64,000 nt of DNA, taken from Paratrimastix pyriformis. Its lineage: Eukaryota; Preaxostyla; Paratrimastigidae. The translations under genes were made by a program, and so were the position numbers. The notes under the pieces were generated by a model that was not told the origin of the DNA, searched no databases, and worked only from the letters and a program-made list of their open reading frames with translations. Every line of letters begins with the position of its first letter. Position 1 is the first letter of the stretch. Positions 10,762 to 22,422 of this stretch are shown here, in pieces. The stretch covers positions 553,501 through 617,500 of the forward strand of contig JAPMOS010000012.1 of assembly GCA_027972325.1 (NCBI GenBank), written 5' to 3'.

Positions 10762-13700
10762 ATGCTCAGTGCGTCGACAGCAACAACACCATGCGATGAC
10801 GTTCGCGTGGCTGTTTCCGAACTGAATGGCAAAATAATCACCTTGCCCCATCCATCAGCCGATGAAGACGTCCTCCCAGAGCTCCTCAAGCTCTATGGCG
10901 TCGAACGCTTCTTGTTTGGGCGGGTGGATTTCCCTGTTGAGCCGAAGCGCGCGCAAACCAAAGAACAACAGAGTCTGCGCGCCATCGTTACACATCTGCA
11001 AAACAATCCTGCCCATGGTCCCAGGTCCCGCTCCAACGCGTGCCGCGGTTCTGCACCCCCACCGGGGCGGGCAAGGGATTCGGCAGCAGCTGAATGCCTT
11101 CTCCAAGATGTCTGCTGATGTCCCATCGGCGTCCCTCTCCCTCACCACTTTCCCGCACCACGTCAGGCCCATGCAGCTCCTGGCCAGCTCGCGGAGCCTG
11201 CTGGGCCCACGGGTCCGGGAGACCGTCACCTGGATGCGGGCCAAGGTCTGGCATTCCCCGCCCCGCTACCCGCCCGCTGACCGACTGCGCCTGTCCGCGT
11301 GGGGGGGGCGTCCAGACCCCCCTGAGGCTGCTGCTGCCCCTGGTGGCGGCCCCGCCCAGCCGGCCCGCCGGGGCACCGGGGGGCTTTCTGTTCGCCTGGC
11401 ACCCGGCCCTGCGTCAGTTCGCGGTGGCCCTGCGGGGCGGCGACACTGTGCACATCTGCACCCTGCAGCCCACCGGGTCCCACGGTCGGCGCACAATCCT
11501 CATCCTCCCCCCCCTCCCCCCCCGCATCCTGCACCCCCCGCACCCCCACTCGGCCTCTCCCATCAGCCCCCGCCCGGTTCCCTTCAACGAGCCTGCCCCC
11601 GCTCCGCTCAGCCACCCCGACTTCCGTCCTGCACTCCCCCCCAGTGTGGTCGGACCCGCCCCTGCGGCACCGGGGACAAGCCGGCATCCGATGCCTTGAG
11701 TGGCGCCCTCACAGCACCCACTGCCTCGCGGTCGGCTGCCGGTCCGCCACGCCCCACCCCCATCCCTCCATCCCCCCCCGCACACACACACGCACACACA
11801 GACACAAGCACACACGGCCCCACAACGGGTGGTGATGATGTGGGGCCTCGTCTCTGGCTGGCTGGCTGGTTGGCTGGCTGGCTGGTGGGGGGGCCGCAGG
11901 GCCGGGGTGGCCCTGTGGAACCTGACGGGGCACCCGTTCGCTCCCTTCTACCTGGCCGCCGGGCCGGCGGGGGCCCTGGTGGCGCCCGAGTCGCTGCTGG
12001 CCCCAGCGGCGGCCCCCGGGCGGCCGCGGTCCCGTCGCTGCCCGCCTCGCTGCTCCTCCGGCAAGCCGGCCTGGGGGCGGCCCCCGCGACCCCCACCGGG
12101 CCGGCCACGCTGCCCCCGACGGCCTCGCTGCCCTCGTACTCGCCACCCAGCGGGTGGCAGGTCCCGCAAACACCCGCCGTCGCAGGTCCGCCACGCCAGT
12201 CTCCGCCTCGGCCACCCCGCCTCGGCCACCCCGCCCCACCCACGTCGCCCACCCCCATGCCGGTCGCTCGCGCTGACTGTGGCGCCTCTCCGGGGGTCTG
12301 CCTCGGAGGGACAGGAGCACCGAAGGGCGACGGGGAGGCCGCCCTGACGCCCCATGGAGGCGCCCTGGCAACGGCCTTCCACCGGGCCCTCTTTGCCCAG
12401 CCGCCCGTGCCCGTCCTGCCCCGCTCCGGGTCCGCCAGCCCCCCCGACCACCCTTTTTGCTCGGCCCGCCACCCTGTACCGGCGTCCCGTCATTGTCGCC
12501 GCCACCCCACACCGTGCCTTCCCGCCGACAGCGAGAGCCCCTGCCCGGGCGAGGCCCCCGACCCGTGTGCCGGGTGGGTGGCCGCTGGCCCGCTGGCCGA
12601 CCCGAGCGGGACGCCCTGGCGGCGGGTGTACACGGCCGCGGGGCAGCCCCTCGAGGCCGGGGCAGACCCCCGCGGTGGGGGTTGCCCGCCGACGGGCGCC
12701 GAGGCCCAGCCCGGGGCCGCCGCCGGCCCGGGGGGCTGGTGGGTGGACTTCCTGCGGCCCGACCCGCTGCTGGGCTTCATCGCCCCCCAATCGATCGCCC
12801 CCCGCCTGCTGCCCCGGCCCGCCCTGCCCGCCGGCGGCCTCCTGGCGGCCGAGGCCCCGCAACCAGACGAGCCCACGTCCCAGCCGGGCGCTGGCGGGGC
12901 CAAGGGGAGCGACCCCACGGCGAGGGTTCCGCGGGCCGTCCCGCTGCCCTCATGCGCCGCCCCGTTTGGCTGCGGGGTGGCCGTGACGCCGGCCGGGGCT
13001 CCGGGGGCCGGGGCTGCCGAGGCGGTGGCCCCCGAGGGCGGCGTGCAGGCCCTCGAGTGGAGCCCCGACGGGTCCCGCCTGCTGGCGGGCGGCCAGGCGC
13101 ACCTGCCCCTGGCCATCTGGCACCCCAGCTCAGGCCGGGGTCTGCTCCGCCCGGCCTGCACCCCCCTCCATCCCCCACCCCTCCCAACCACCCCCCTCGG
13201 CGCGCTCTCCCCGCGGGGTGGGCCATTCGCTGCGCCCTTCGGCGGCCGCTTTGCTGACCTGTCACCTGTGGGCGCCTGTGGGCTGGCGGGCGGATGTGCG
13301 GGCCGGGGCAGCGATGCCCATCGCCCGGCTGGGCGGGCCGATCGTGCTGGCCCGCTGGTCGCCCCAGGGCGACTACCTCCTCACCTGCACAAAGTCCGCG
13401 CCCCCTCCTCCAGGGCCCCGCGCCCACCCTCCCCCCGACCCGCCTCTCCTCTGACCGCCTCCTGGCCGCCCCGCGCTCGCCCCTGGGCCCACCGTTTGAC
13501 CCGGAGCGGTGCCTTGTTCGTCCTCCATCCCCCCCCACCCATGTGCCTGCTTTTCCTCCATCCCCCCCACCCATGTGCCTGCTTTTCCTGCATCCCCCCC
13601 ACCCATGTGCCTGCTTTTCCTCCATCCCCCCCCACCCATGTGCCTGCTTTTCCTGCATCCCCCACCCATGTGCCTGCTTTTTCCTCCATCCCCCCACCCA

Positions 13701-14554
13701 TGAGCCTGCTTTTCCTGCATCCCCCCCCACCCATGTGCCTGCTTTTCCTGCATCCCGCGGGGGGCGGCGCGCAGCACGGGGGTCTTCCGGGTGTGGGAGA
13801 CCCTCACCTGGACATGCGAGAAGTGGACCCTGCCCGCCGGCTATCCCCTGGTCCAGGTCCGCCCCACGTGCCCCCGGCACCCACGGGCACCCACGGGCCT
13901 TCTTTCATGCACCCACCTGCACCTGCATGCACTGCACCCACGCGCCTTTCATGCCCCCTTCCCGCTTGTGGGCCGTGGGCGGTGGGCACTGCCCCGCGGC
14001 CGGATCATCCTGTCCCCGTGTGGCCGTGGTGGTGGTGGTGGTGGGGGGGGTTGGGGCGGGCAGGACGCCTGCTGGTCGCCCTGCGGGCACTTCCTGACCA
14101 TCCTCGTCAACGCCGGCCCCGGGGGGGACGCCGCCCCCGGCTGCCCCGAGGGGGACCGCGACCCCGCCGCGCCGCCGCCGACGCCGGGCCCCGGCTCGGC
14201 CATCGCCGCCCCCCCGGCCAGCGCCCAGGGCCCGTCTCTCATTCGGCTGCAATTCCCCGACGCGCCCCCGACCATCGGTCCGCCCGCCCGGCCAATAGGG
14301 CCCCCACTTAGGGGCATCTCGCCTGCTCGCCTCCGTCCCTCCCCTCCATGCTCACTTCGGGTCCCCCCCGCCACGACCCGACCCGACCCGACCCGACCCG
14401 ACCCACGCACCACCACAGGGGGCCGCTTCGTGAACACGGTGGACCTGCTGGCGGGGCTGGGGGCCCAGGCGCGCCACCTCAGCTGCGACCCCACCGGCCA
14501 GCGGCTGGCCGTCGGGTACTCCGTCCCAGCCCCCCTCGGCCCCGGCCTCGGCTC

Positions 14555-14587
<33 letters not shown>

Positions 14588-15077
14588 CCGCATCGCGCTC
14601 TACTCCACCCGGCCCAACGCCACCTTCGACCTGCTTCCCATGTCCGCACACCGCCCCCTGCGAGCGCGAGGCGGCGAGGGGTGAGGAGGAGGAGGGGGAG
14701 GTGGTGGTGGTGGTGGGAAGAAGCGGGGGGCCCGAGGGGGTGCAATGAGCTCACGGGCCGCTGGGCGGGGCGGGTTTGCTGTTGTGGGCCGGGGCGGGCG
14801 GGCAGCGAGGAGGCCATCCAGGGGCCGCCCGGGGCCGGGGGGCTCGTCTCGCTGCGCTTCCACCCGGGCGCCTGCCCCCGTGGCGCCATCCTGGGCGCGG
14901 TCCGCGCTCGCCCCCCCTGCCGCCCGCGTCCCCCTCTCCTCACACCGCCCCCCTGCGATCCTCCCCCAACCCTCACCCTGCCCTGACCCGGCCCACCACC
15001 ACCCACCGGCCCCCATCTTGCAGTGCTGGCAGGGCGGGATGGCCACCTTCGTGCCGCTCTACTTCCGGGACATGTGA
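10762..15077 (+). CDS. AAAS: Aladin-type WD40 nucleoporin
   Basis: Aladin is a WD-repeat component of the nuclear pore complex. Exons: 10762..11017, 11076..11245, 11316..11484, 11645..11741, 11900..12160, 12326..12429, 12532..13139, 13312..13393, 13775..13856, 14064..14277, 14419..14641, 14806..14899, 15024..15077. Diagnostic segments match animal aladin in order: FLFAWHPALRQFAVAL, IRCLEWRPHSTHCLAVG, VALWNLTGH, VQALEWSPDGSRLLAGG, LARWSPQGDYLLTCT, TGVFRVWETLTWTCEKW, CWSPCGHFLTILV, CDPTGQRLAVGY, and the C-terminal GMATFVPLYFRDM. Low-complexity inserts make it longer than usual. Exon 5 (about 12017-12030) needs a one-base slip in a G/C run. The first exon is AT-rich; the start is the ATG after the ArfGAP promoter gap. 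Confidence 0.88.
13521..13756. repeat. 34-bp tandem minisatellite in an aladin intron
   Basis: About seven tandem copies of a unit containing CCACCCATGTGCCTGCTTTT preceded by CATC plus a C run. Copies differ by length of the C tract and by TCC/TGC before CATC. The array ends just before the 3' splice site of the intron. Confidence 0.9.
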
Positions 15078-15333
15078 CCGCCCCGACCACGAGCCGAGAG
15101 AGGAGCCGATGGTGGAGCGGCGGCGGTGTTTCTCTTGAGGGGAACCATCGATCCGGAGGGAACAACCACTCGGGGGTGGGCGGTGGGGTGGGGTGGGGTG
15201 GGGTGGGGTGGGGCGGGGCGGGGCGGGGCGGGGCGGGGCGGGCGGGCGGGCGGTGGGTCAGCCGCGGCAAGCTATACAGCGGTTTAGGGCAGGGAGGGGA
15301 TGAGGGCGCGGGAGGGGATGGGGATGAGAGGAA
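15078..15333. other. Convergent intergenic gap with G-run array
   Basis: 256 bp between the aladin and Gln-rich protein stop codons. Positions 15176-15250 are tandem GGGGT then GGGGC units, a strong G-quadruplex candidate on the plus strand. No gene seen. Confidence 0.7.
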
Positions 15334-17080
15334 TTACTGGCAGCCGCCGCACTGGGCGGGCAGGGCGGGGGCAGCGGGCAGGGCCAGCCGGGACATGCCC
15401 TCGCGGGCCTTGTTGAGCATCGACAGGGCGCCCTGGCGCAGCCAGGCGGGCAGGCGACCCTGCTGGCAGCCACCCATCATCATCGACCCGCAGCCCGCGG
15501 GCCGGGGCATCGGGCTCGCGACCATCGGAGGGGTCTGCGGGCCGGCAAAGGGCAGGGATCAGGGATCAAGTGTGAGCGGGCGAGCCGGCAAGGCAAGGCC
15601 CAGACCTGGATCGGGGCCACCGGCATCGGCACCTGGGGCAGCGGCATCTGGGGGCACATCTGGGGGCACATCTGCTGCATCTGGGGGAACATCTGCTGCA
15701 TCTGCTGCTGGGGCATCTGCATCTGCTGCTGGGGCATCTGCATCTGCTGCTGGGGCATCTGCTGCTGGGGCATCTGCTGCTGGGGCATCTGCTGCTGGGG
15801 CATCTGCTGCTGGGGCATCTGCTGCTGGGGCATCTGCATCTGCTGTTGGGGCATTTGCATCTGCTGCTGGGGCATCTGCTGCTGGGGCATCTGCTGTTGG
15901 GGCATCTGCATCTGCTGCTGGGGCATCTGCTGCTGGGGCATCTGCATCTGCTGCTGGGGCATCTGCATCTGCTGCTGGGGCATCTGCTGCTGGGGCATCT
16001 GCTGCTGGGGCATCTGCTGCTGGGGCATCTGCTGCTGGGGCATCTGCTGCTGGGGCATCTGCTGCTGGGGCATCTGCATCTGCTGTTGGGGCATTTGCAT
16101 CTGCTGCTGGGGCATCTGCTGCTGGGGCATCTGCTGTTGGGGCATCTGCATCTGCTGCTGGGGCATCTGCTGCTGGGGCATCTGCATCTGCTGCTGGGGC
16201 ATCTGCATCTGCTGCTGGGGCATCTGCATCTGCTGCTGGGGCATCTGCATCTGCTGCTGGGGCATCTGCTGATCTTCGGCCATCTGCATCTGGGGCATCT
16301 GCATTTGTTGCTGGGGCATCTGCATCTGGGGCATCTGCATCTGAGGCATCTGCATCTGAGGCATCTGCATCTGAGGCATCTGCATCTCTTGCTGGGGCAT
16401 CTGCTGCTGCTGAGGCATCTGCATCCGCTGCTGTTGCTGCTGCTGCTGAGGCATCTGCATCCGCTGCTGTTGCTGGGGCATCTGCTGCTGGCCGAAGAAC
16501 GGGAAAGGCTCCGGCTGAGGTTGAGGCTGGCCGGGCTCTTGCTGCCGCTTGCATGCAAGCCAGGCCTCCACATTGCCACGAACGTACCTGATGATTTGTG
16601 AGCAGATTTGGCCACCACAGCCCAGCAGACCGGGGGTAGTCGTCAGGGAGCCGCCCGCCCGTATTGGATGGGCACACTTGGGGGAAAGGACACTTCCCGA
16701 AAACCGGGGCCGGTGACTGGAGAAAATGAACAGAATTCAAGCCGGCAAGACAGACCATAGGCCGAGTGCATTGGGGGTTTACGTCACCAGTGATCATCTT
16801 TGTCCTTCCTTGCTGACGGCCATTCGACATCGTGTCGTCGTTCCAGCCGCGAGAAACAGCGAGAGCCCTGCAAGCGCGAACAATAACAAAACCAATGCCT
16901 GATGATGATGACAGACTCAAAATTCTGTTGTTGGGTCGCAACGCAGTCGAGAATGCATGAGACGCTATCATCGACTTGTGTGATTTGATCGCACTGGGCA
17001 AGACAGTACGCCCAGAGCTGTTCTTCCTGTTGCTGGGCGACAACAAGCCCAAGCAGCGCCAAGAGCAAAGCAAATTTCAT
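15334..17080 (-). CDS. Secreted protein with long Met-Pro-Gln repeat domain
   Basis: I recognise no family. Exons: complement(join(15334..15534, 15606..16676, 16756..16867, 16917..17080)); phases agree, giving 514 residues. Order: signal peptide (MKFALLLALLGLVVA), a small Cys-containing domain (AYCLAQCDQ, CILDCV, GCGGQICSQIIRYVRG), several dozen MPQQQ/MPQQQMQ units, then a Cys-spaced C-terminus (AGCGSMMMGGCQQG ... AQCGGCQ). The paired Cys-rich ends around a Gln/Met rod suggest a secreted fibrous or adhesive product; this is inference. The start is the ATG at 17080; a GTG two codons upstream lies in the promoter gap. The repeat DNA is open in several frames on both strands, and I treat those as shadows. 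Confidence 0.75.
15670..16490. repeat. Coding 12/18-bp tandem repeat with 240-bp higher-order unit
   Basis: GGGCATCTGCTGCTG and GGGCATCTGCATCTGCTGCTG units encode MPQQQ and MPQQQMQ on the minus strand. A block carrying the rarer CTGTTGGGGCATTTG variant recurs exactly 240 bp apart (about 15840 and 16080), so expansion also happened in larger blocks. Confidence 0.9.
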
Positions 17081-17151
17081 TTTCACTCAAGCGATGTTGC
17101 ACTTTCCAACCAAAGAGCTGAAAAAAATAGGCGCGGGGACTTCATTTACAG
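17081..17151. promoter_or_regulatory. Shared divergent promoter, Gln-rich protein / giant ankyrin-F-box gene
   Basis: 71 bp between start codons, AT-richer than both genes, with an A7 tract. The bidirectional role is inferred from geometry. Confidence 0.5.
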
Positions 17152-20100
17152 ATGAATGACGACTTGACGTCTGTCACCATTGCCCCGTGTTCTTCACTCG
17201 ACAGGTCCGTCACCCCTTTTTTTGCTCCCTTTTTTGCTCACTCAGCTACAATTTTTCAGGTATTTTTTCGACAACCCCAGGGTGGCGCAACCAGAACAGC
17301 GTTTCCTCCCATTCTTTGTATCATCCGGCTTTTCAACCCGTGACTTTGATCAGACTGGGTCGCTCGGGCGTGACCAGAGTCAGAACGAGTCGTCCCGAAA
17401 ATACCAGGGTTCTGCATGGTGCACAGCTACATCTGCCTTTGATTTGGTTGGCCCAGGTGCATCCCGTCCCTTGGACGGAAAGAAGAGCAAAGAGGGACTG
17501 GGCACGGCGGGTTTGACTCCATCGACGTTTTTCCCATTTCGTCATGGTCAGAATGCGGAACGTCCCGCATTCGATATCAACTTGCTCGTCCGAAGCCCTT
17601 TTGTGGTTGCCTCCTCTCGCGATGAGGACGGCACCCCGGAGCAGTCCCCCGAAGACGATGATGAGACCAGTGCCCCGGCCCCTCGGGAGACCGAAGGCGC
17701 TGAGTATCCCCGGGTTTGTTTGCCCTGCCTTTCTGCGGTTTCCATCTCGGGGGAAACACTCTATTCACGCCCCCCCCCCCCCCCCCCCCGCCCCCCCATC
17801 CATGCTAGACGGAGTGGTGTTTCGAGGAAGCCCGAGCTGCGCTGACCTCCGAGTCTGCCCGGAGCGCCCTGCTCCCGCTGGACGGTTCGTGCCCTCCGCC
17901 CCTGCCTTCGTCACACCCCCGTCATCCCTCCACCGTCCCCGTCCCGTCCCGTTCCGGGCTCCCCCAGGGCTCCGGGACGCCGTCTGCGGGCAGTGCTTCG
18001 ACGCGAGCCTGCGGATCTTCCCCGCCAAGGGCGACAGCCGCGTCCCCCTGGCCCTGCATGCCGCCGCCGCCGCCAACCACCTCTCGTGCCTCGAGGTCCG
18101 CTCGCCCCCGTCGGGGCGTGGCTCCTGTCTGGCTCACCCCGGTGTGTACCCCCGGCTGCCGTGGGGTGCAGGTGATGGCCGAGGCGGGGCTGCTGGCCAG
18201 CCGGGCCACGGAGCCCGGCTCGGCGCCTTCGATCCTCGACGAATTCAACGCCCTCCACGCGGCCGCCCTGGGGGGCGCCCCCGACACGATGGCCTTCCTG
18301 CTCAGTCTGCCCCCGCCATATCCAGCCAGCCCCAGCCCTCCCCGGCCCCGACCCCGCGGGCGGGATGACGGTGCCTTCTGGCAGCTCACCAGCAGCCCAG
18401 GCCCTTGGTTTGGGATGGGCCGTCGTCACTCATCACTCATCACGGCCACCTTCGACCTTCTGTCTGGTTGCTCCGTCCGTCCCTCTGTCCGTCTCTCCGT
18501 CTGTATGCATATCTGTCTGTCTCTCTCCCTGTCTGCTATCTGTCCCTGTGTGCTGTGCTGTGCTGTGCTGGTCCGGCGGGCTGGGCGCCAGAGCGGGGCC
18601 ACCCGGTGGATGCCCCCATCCGCGCCGACATCATCGACGGGTCCCTCCGCTCGCTCTGCGAGATGTGCCGCCTGTCTGGCCCCAGCCTCCTCTTCCTCCT
18701 CCTCCTCACTCTCCCTCCCCCCGGGCTGGTTGACTCCTTCCCACTGTCGCTCATCGGGTGATGGCTCCCGGGGCGTCCCGCAGGCCGGTGGTGGAGGGCG
18801 AGAGCAAGCCGGACCTGGTGGGCCTCATGGGCATGCAGCCCCTCCACCTGGCGGCCCTGGTCGGGGCGGCTCCCTGCGTCCGGCTCCTCCTCGAGGCGGT
18901 CCGCCCGCCCGACCTCGCCCACCCGCCCACGCGGCGCCCCCATCCTCGCCCCTAGCCGCCCGGATCGCTCACCGCGGGGCTGCGGCGGTGCTGCTGCTGG
19001 GACCGGGGCCTTGGGCCGGTGGTTTGGGGCTGGTGGTTCGGGCTGGTGGTTCGGGCTGGGGGTTCGGGCTGGGGTTCGGGCTGGTGGTTCGGGCTGGGGG
19101 TTCGGGCTGGGGGTTCGGGCTGGGGGTACGGGCTGGTGGTTCTGGTTTGGCAGGGTGCCGACCCGAGCGCGCTGACGCCCCTCCGCGAGGACCCTCTCGC
19201 CCTCGCCCTCAGTCCGCCCCCCCCCCCCCCCCCCCCCCCCGCCCGCCCCTCTCTTCGTTGTTGCCGCCGGTCCTCACGGCGTCCGATGGTGGGATTCCGC
19301 GCCTTGCCGCATCTCCTCAGGCCACAAGCGGTTCGAGTGCCCCGTCCTGGTCGGGCCCAGCGCCCTGCCCTCCTCCCACCCCGGTGGCCCTGTTCACGGG
19401 TCCTGACGGCCGGCCATTCGCCATCATCTGACTCGGTTCTGCCTGCCCCCTGCCCCTGCCCCTGCCCCTGCCCCTGCCCCTGCCCTGCCCCTGCCCCTGC
19501 CCCCCCTGCCCCCCACCCCTGCCCCCCCCTGCCACCCCTGCGCAGCCCTCGTCCTGTGCACCCTGGCCACCCCCTCCGGTCCGCCCACCCCACCCGCCGC
19601 CCCCCCACCTGCCCTCCCCCTCACGCCCGTCCCCTCACTGCCTCCCTCTGGGCCCCGGGCCGGCCGCCCGCTGCAGAGGGCTCGCTGGGCCTGCTGCGGG
19701 TCCTGTGCGGGGAGACTGCCAGCCTGCAGGCGGCCGACGTGGTCGGGTGGACGCCCCTCCACTACGCCGTCATGGCCTGCTGCGCCCCCGCGGCCCCGGC
19801 CCTCGCCCTCGGGGAGGCCCCGGGCGGCTTCCTGGGGCCGGTGGTCTGCCTGGACGACAAGGGCGCCCAGCCGGCCCCGGCGCCCTCCCTGGCGCCCGCC
19901 CAGATCCTCCTCGACCAGGCCCGCAGCCGGCTGACGCCCGCCCAGGTCCGCCCCGCACACCCCCAGCCGCTGCTCCCCTTCCCCGACCTGCGACCTGCGA
20001 CCTGCGACCTGCGACCTCTCCCTCCCAATCTCCCCCTTCCCCGGCCTCCCCTTTCCTCCTCCCCTTCGCTCGATGCGCCGTGGGCACCTGACTGGTGGCG

Positions 20101-21789
20101 GCGGTGGCGGCGGTGGTGGGCTTGGGCTGCAGTTCGAGCGGTTTGTCAACGCGCCCGCCCTGCGGCCTGCGGGGTTCACGGCCCTCCACGGGGCCGTGGT
20201 GGGGGGCCACCTGGCCCTGGCCCGGCTGCTCCTCGACAGCGGCGCGTCGCCCTTCGCCACGGCCGCCCCCGCCGTCCTCCCCCAGGCCGACCGCCCCCAG
20301 CCCGCCACCGCCCAGCCGGCCCCCGAGGCCCCCTGCGCCGCTGCTGCCGTTGCGGGTGCCCCTGTGGCGGCAGCGGGCTGCCCCGCGGGGGCCCCCACCG
20401 CCACCGCCACCGCCACCGCCACCGCCACGGCCAGCGGGGGCCTGACGGCGCTGCACATGGCCCTCGCCCAGCGGCAGGGCGACATGGCCGCGCTGCTGAT
20501 GAGCCGCATGGCGGCCGCGGCCCCTGCGCCCATCCCGACGGCGGCCCCTCCCACGGCCCCCCTGCCCACCACGGCCGGACTGGCCCTGCCGGCCTCCCTG
20601 CCCAGCCCCGAGGCCCTCCTGGCGGCCCACTGCGCCCCCTCGGCCGCGGCCGAGCTGCGTGTGCCGGGGCCCCTGCTCCACGGGCTGCTCCGGGTCGAGG
20701 CGGACGTCTTCCTCCTCGTCCGGTGGCACGGCGTGGGCACGGGCGACCAGGAGGCCCTCATGGTCCGCTCGTCCCCGCTCCCCCCCTCCCTTGGCCTGGC
20801 CTGGCCTGGCCTGGCCTGGCCTGGCTTCCCATGCCAGCTGCTCATGTCGCCGTGCGGTGGGTGGGGGGTTGGTGGTGGGGTGGGGTGTTGGGCGGCGCCG
20901 GTGGGCAGAGCCTCTTCCGGCCCGCCGTGCCTGGGGTGACCCCGGCCGGGCCAGGCGACCCGTGCCCGCCAGCTTTCGGCACCCACCTCGCTGGGCCCCA
21001 CGGCCCGGGCACCCTGCCCGTCGGTGGCTCCTCGCCAGCACCCCAATGCCCCCCCTCGCGGCTCACTCATCTTGCCGCTCCCCGCCCCCGCCCCCGCCCC
21101 CGCCCCGCCCCGCCCCCGCCCCCGCCCCCGCCCCCCGCCCCGCCCCCGCCCCCGCCCCGCCCCCGCCCCCCCGCCCCAGGAGCGGCGCCCGCTGCGTCCC
21201 GCCTCGATGGGGCCGTCCGGATGGCCGTGCTGAGCAGCCTGGGCACGCGCCTCGAGGCCGACCTGGCCGCAGCCCGGGAGGCCCTCGAACAGGCCCCGCC
21301 CCCCGGTCCGCCACCCCACCCGTCCCCCTTCCGGACGTCCCACAGCAGCCCGCAGCGCGCCCTCACCATTCCCAACCCCGACCCCCACACCCACACCAAA
21401 CACCAAACACCAAACACCAAACAAACACCCACACCCATCTCCGCCTTGGCGCGCCGGCCCGGGCCCCGGGATGCGGACAGTCTGCGAGCTCTATCGGGGG
21501 CTGCTCGCCCAGGCGGACGCGGCCCTCCGCCTCCACCGCGAGTGCCTCCGACGCATGCGGGCGGTCTGCTTCCCGCTCACTCACCCTCCCCCCCCCCCCC
21601 TCCCCCGTCCCCATCCCCGTCCCCATCCTCCATCCCCGTCCCGCCCTTGCCGTCCTCACGGCGTGTCCCGGACGGGGCGGCGCAGATCTCGAACTGCCTC
21701 TCGCGGGCCCGCGAAGCATCGGGCTCCCCCCCCGACCCCGACCAGCACCAACATGAACATGAACAAGAGCAGCAGCAGCAGCAACAACA

Positions 21790-21821
<32 letters not shown>

Positions 21822-22389
21822 AGCAGCAGGGCCCCCGAGCCCGCCGCAGCTCCGCCGCAGCCCGGAGGGCTTCCTGGTGTCCTCGGAGGCGGTCGGGGTG
21901 CGGGTCTCGGGGTACGTCTGCCGGCACCCCACCCACGAGGCGCCCGACCGGTGCCCCCACTCGCGCCAGGCCACGCCCCGGGCGGGGCCCAACCTGGACT
22001 CCGGGGCCGTCGCCGAGCTGACGGCCCACGCGACGGCGGCCCTGCGGACCTGGCCCCAGCTGCACGACCGGCTGCGGGCCCTCTTCTGGCAGCTCCACTG
22101 CGCCCTGCAGCTCTCCCTCCACCGGGCCGCCCCGGGGGCCCCCGGTGCCCCCGCCCCCGGTGCCTCCGCCCCGGCGCGCCTGCCCCCGGGAGCAGCAGCA
22201 GGGGGCGAGGAGGACATGGCCGCCGAGGAGGCCGGGCCGCCCCGCTGCTGCGGGCTGCTCGACCTGAACGACGACATGCTGGGCCTGGTCATGGCCGGGC
22301 TGACCCTCCCCGAGCAGGTCTGCGCCCATGCACCCGCCTCCACTCGCGCCACCCCCCGCCGCCCCCTTCCTGTGGGAAGCGTCCTCACG

Positions 22390-22422
<33 letters not shown>

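Noticed and set aside
15670-16490. CRISPR-like regular repeats
   Set aside because: Units are contiguous 12/18-bp codon repeats without unique spacers, inside a eukaryotic exon.
15846-16601. Plus-strand Leu-Gly-His repeat frame
   Set aside because: Antisense shadow of the same tandem repeat, with no splice or start support.
15559-17073. Long minus-strand frame of Asp-Ala-Pro-Ala repeats
   Set aside because: Out-of-phase reading of the Met-Pro-Gln array. The MPQQQ frame is the one that joins the signal-peptide exon and the Cys-rich last exon.
21724-21846. Poly-Gln domain in the giant protein
   Set aside because: Reading it as exon breaks the frame of the next conserved segment. Starting the exon after 21849 keeps phase on both sides.
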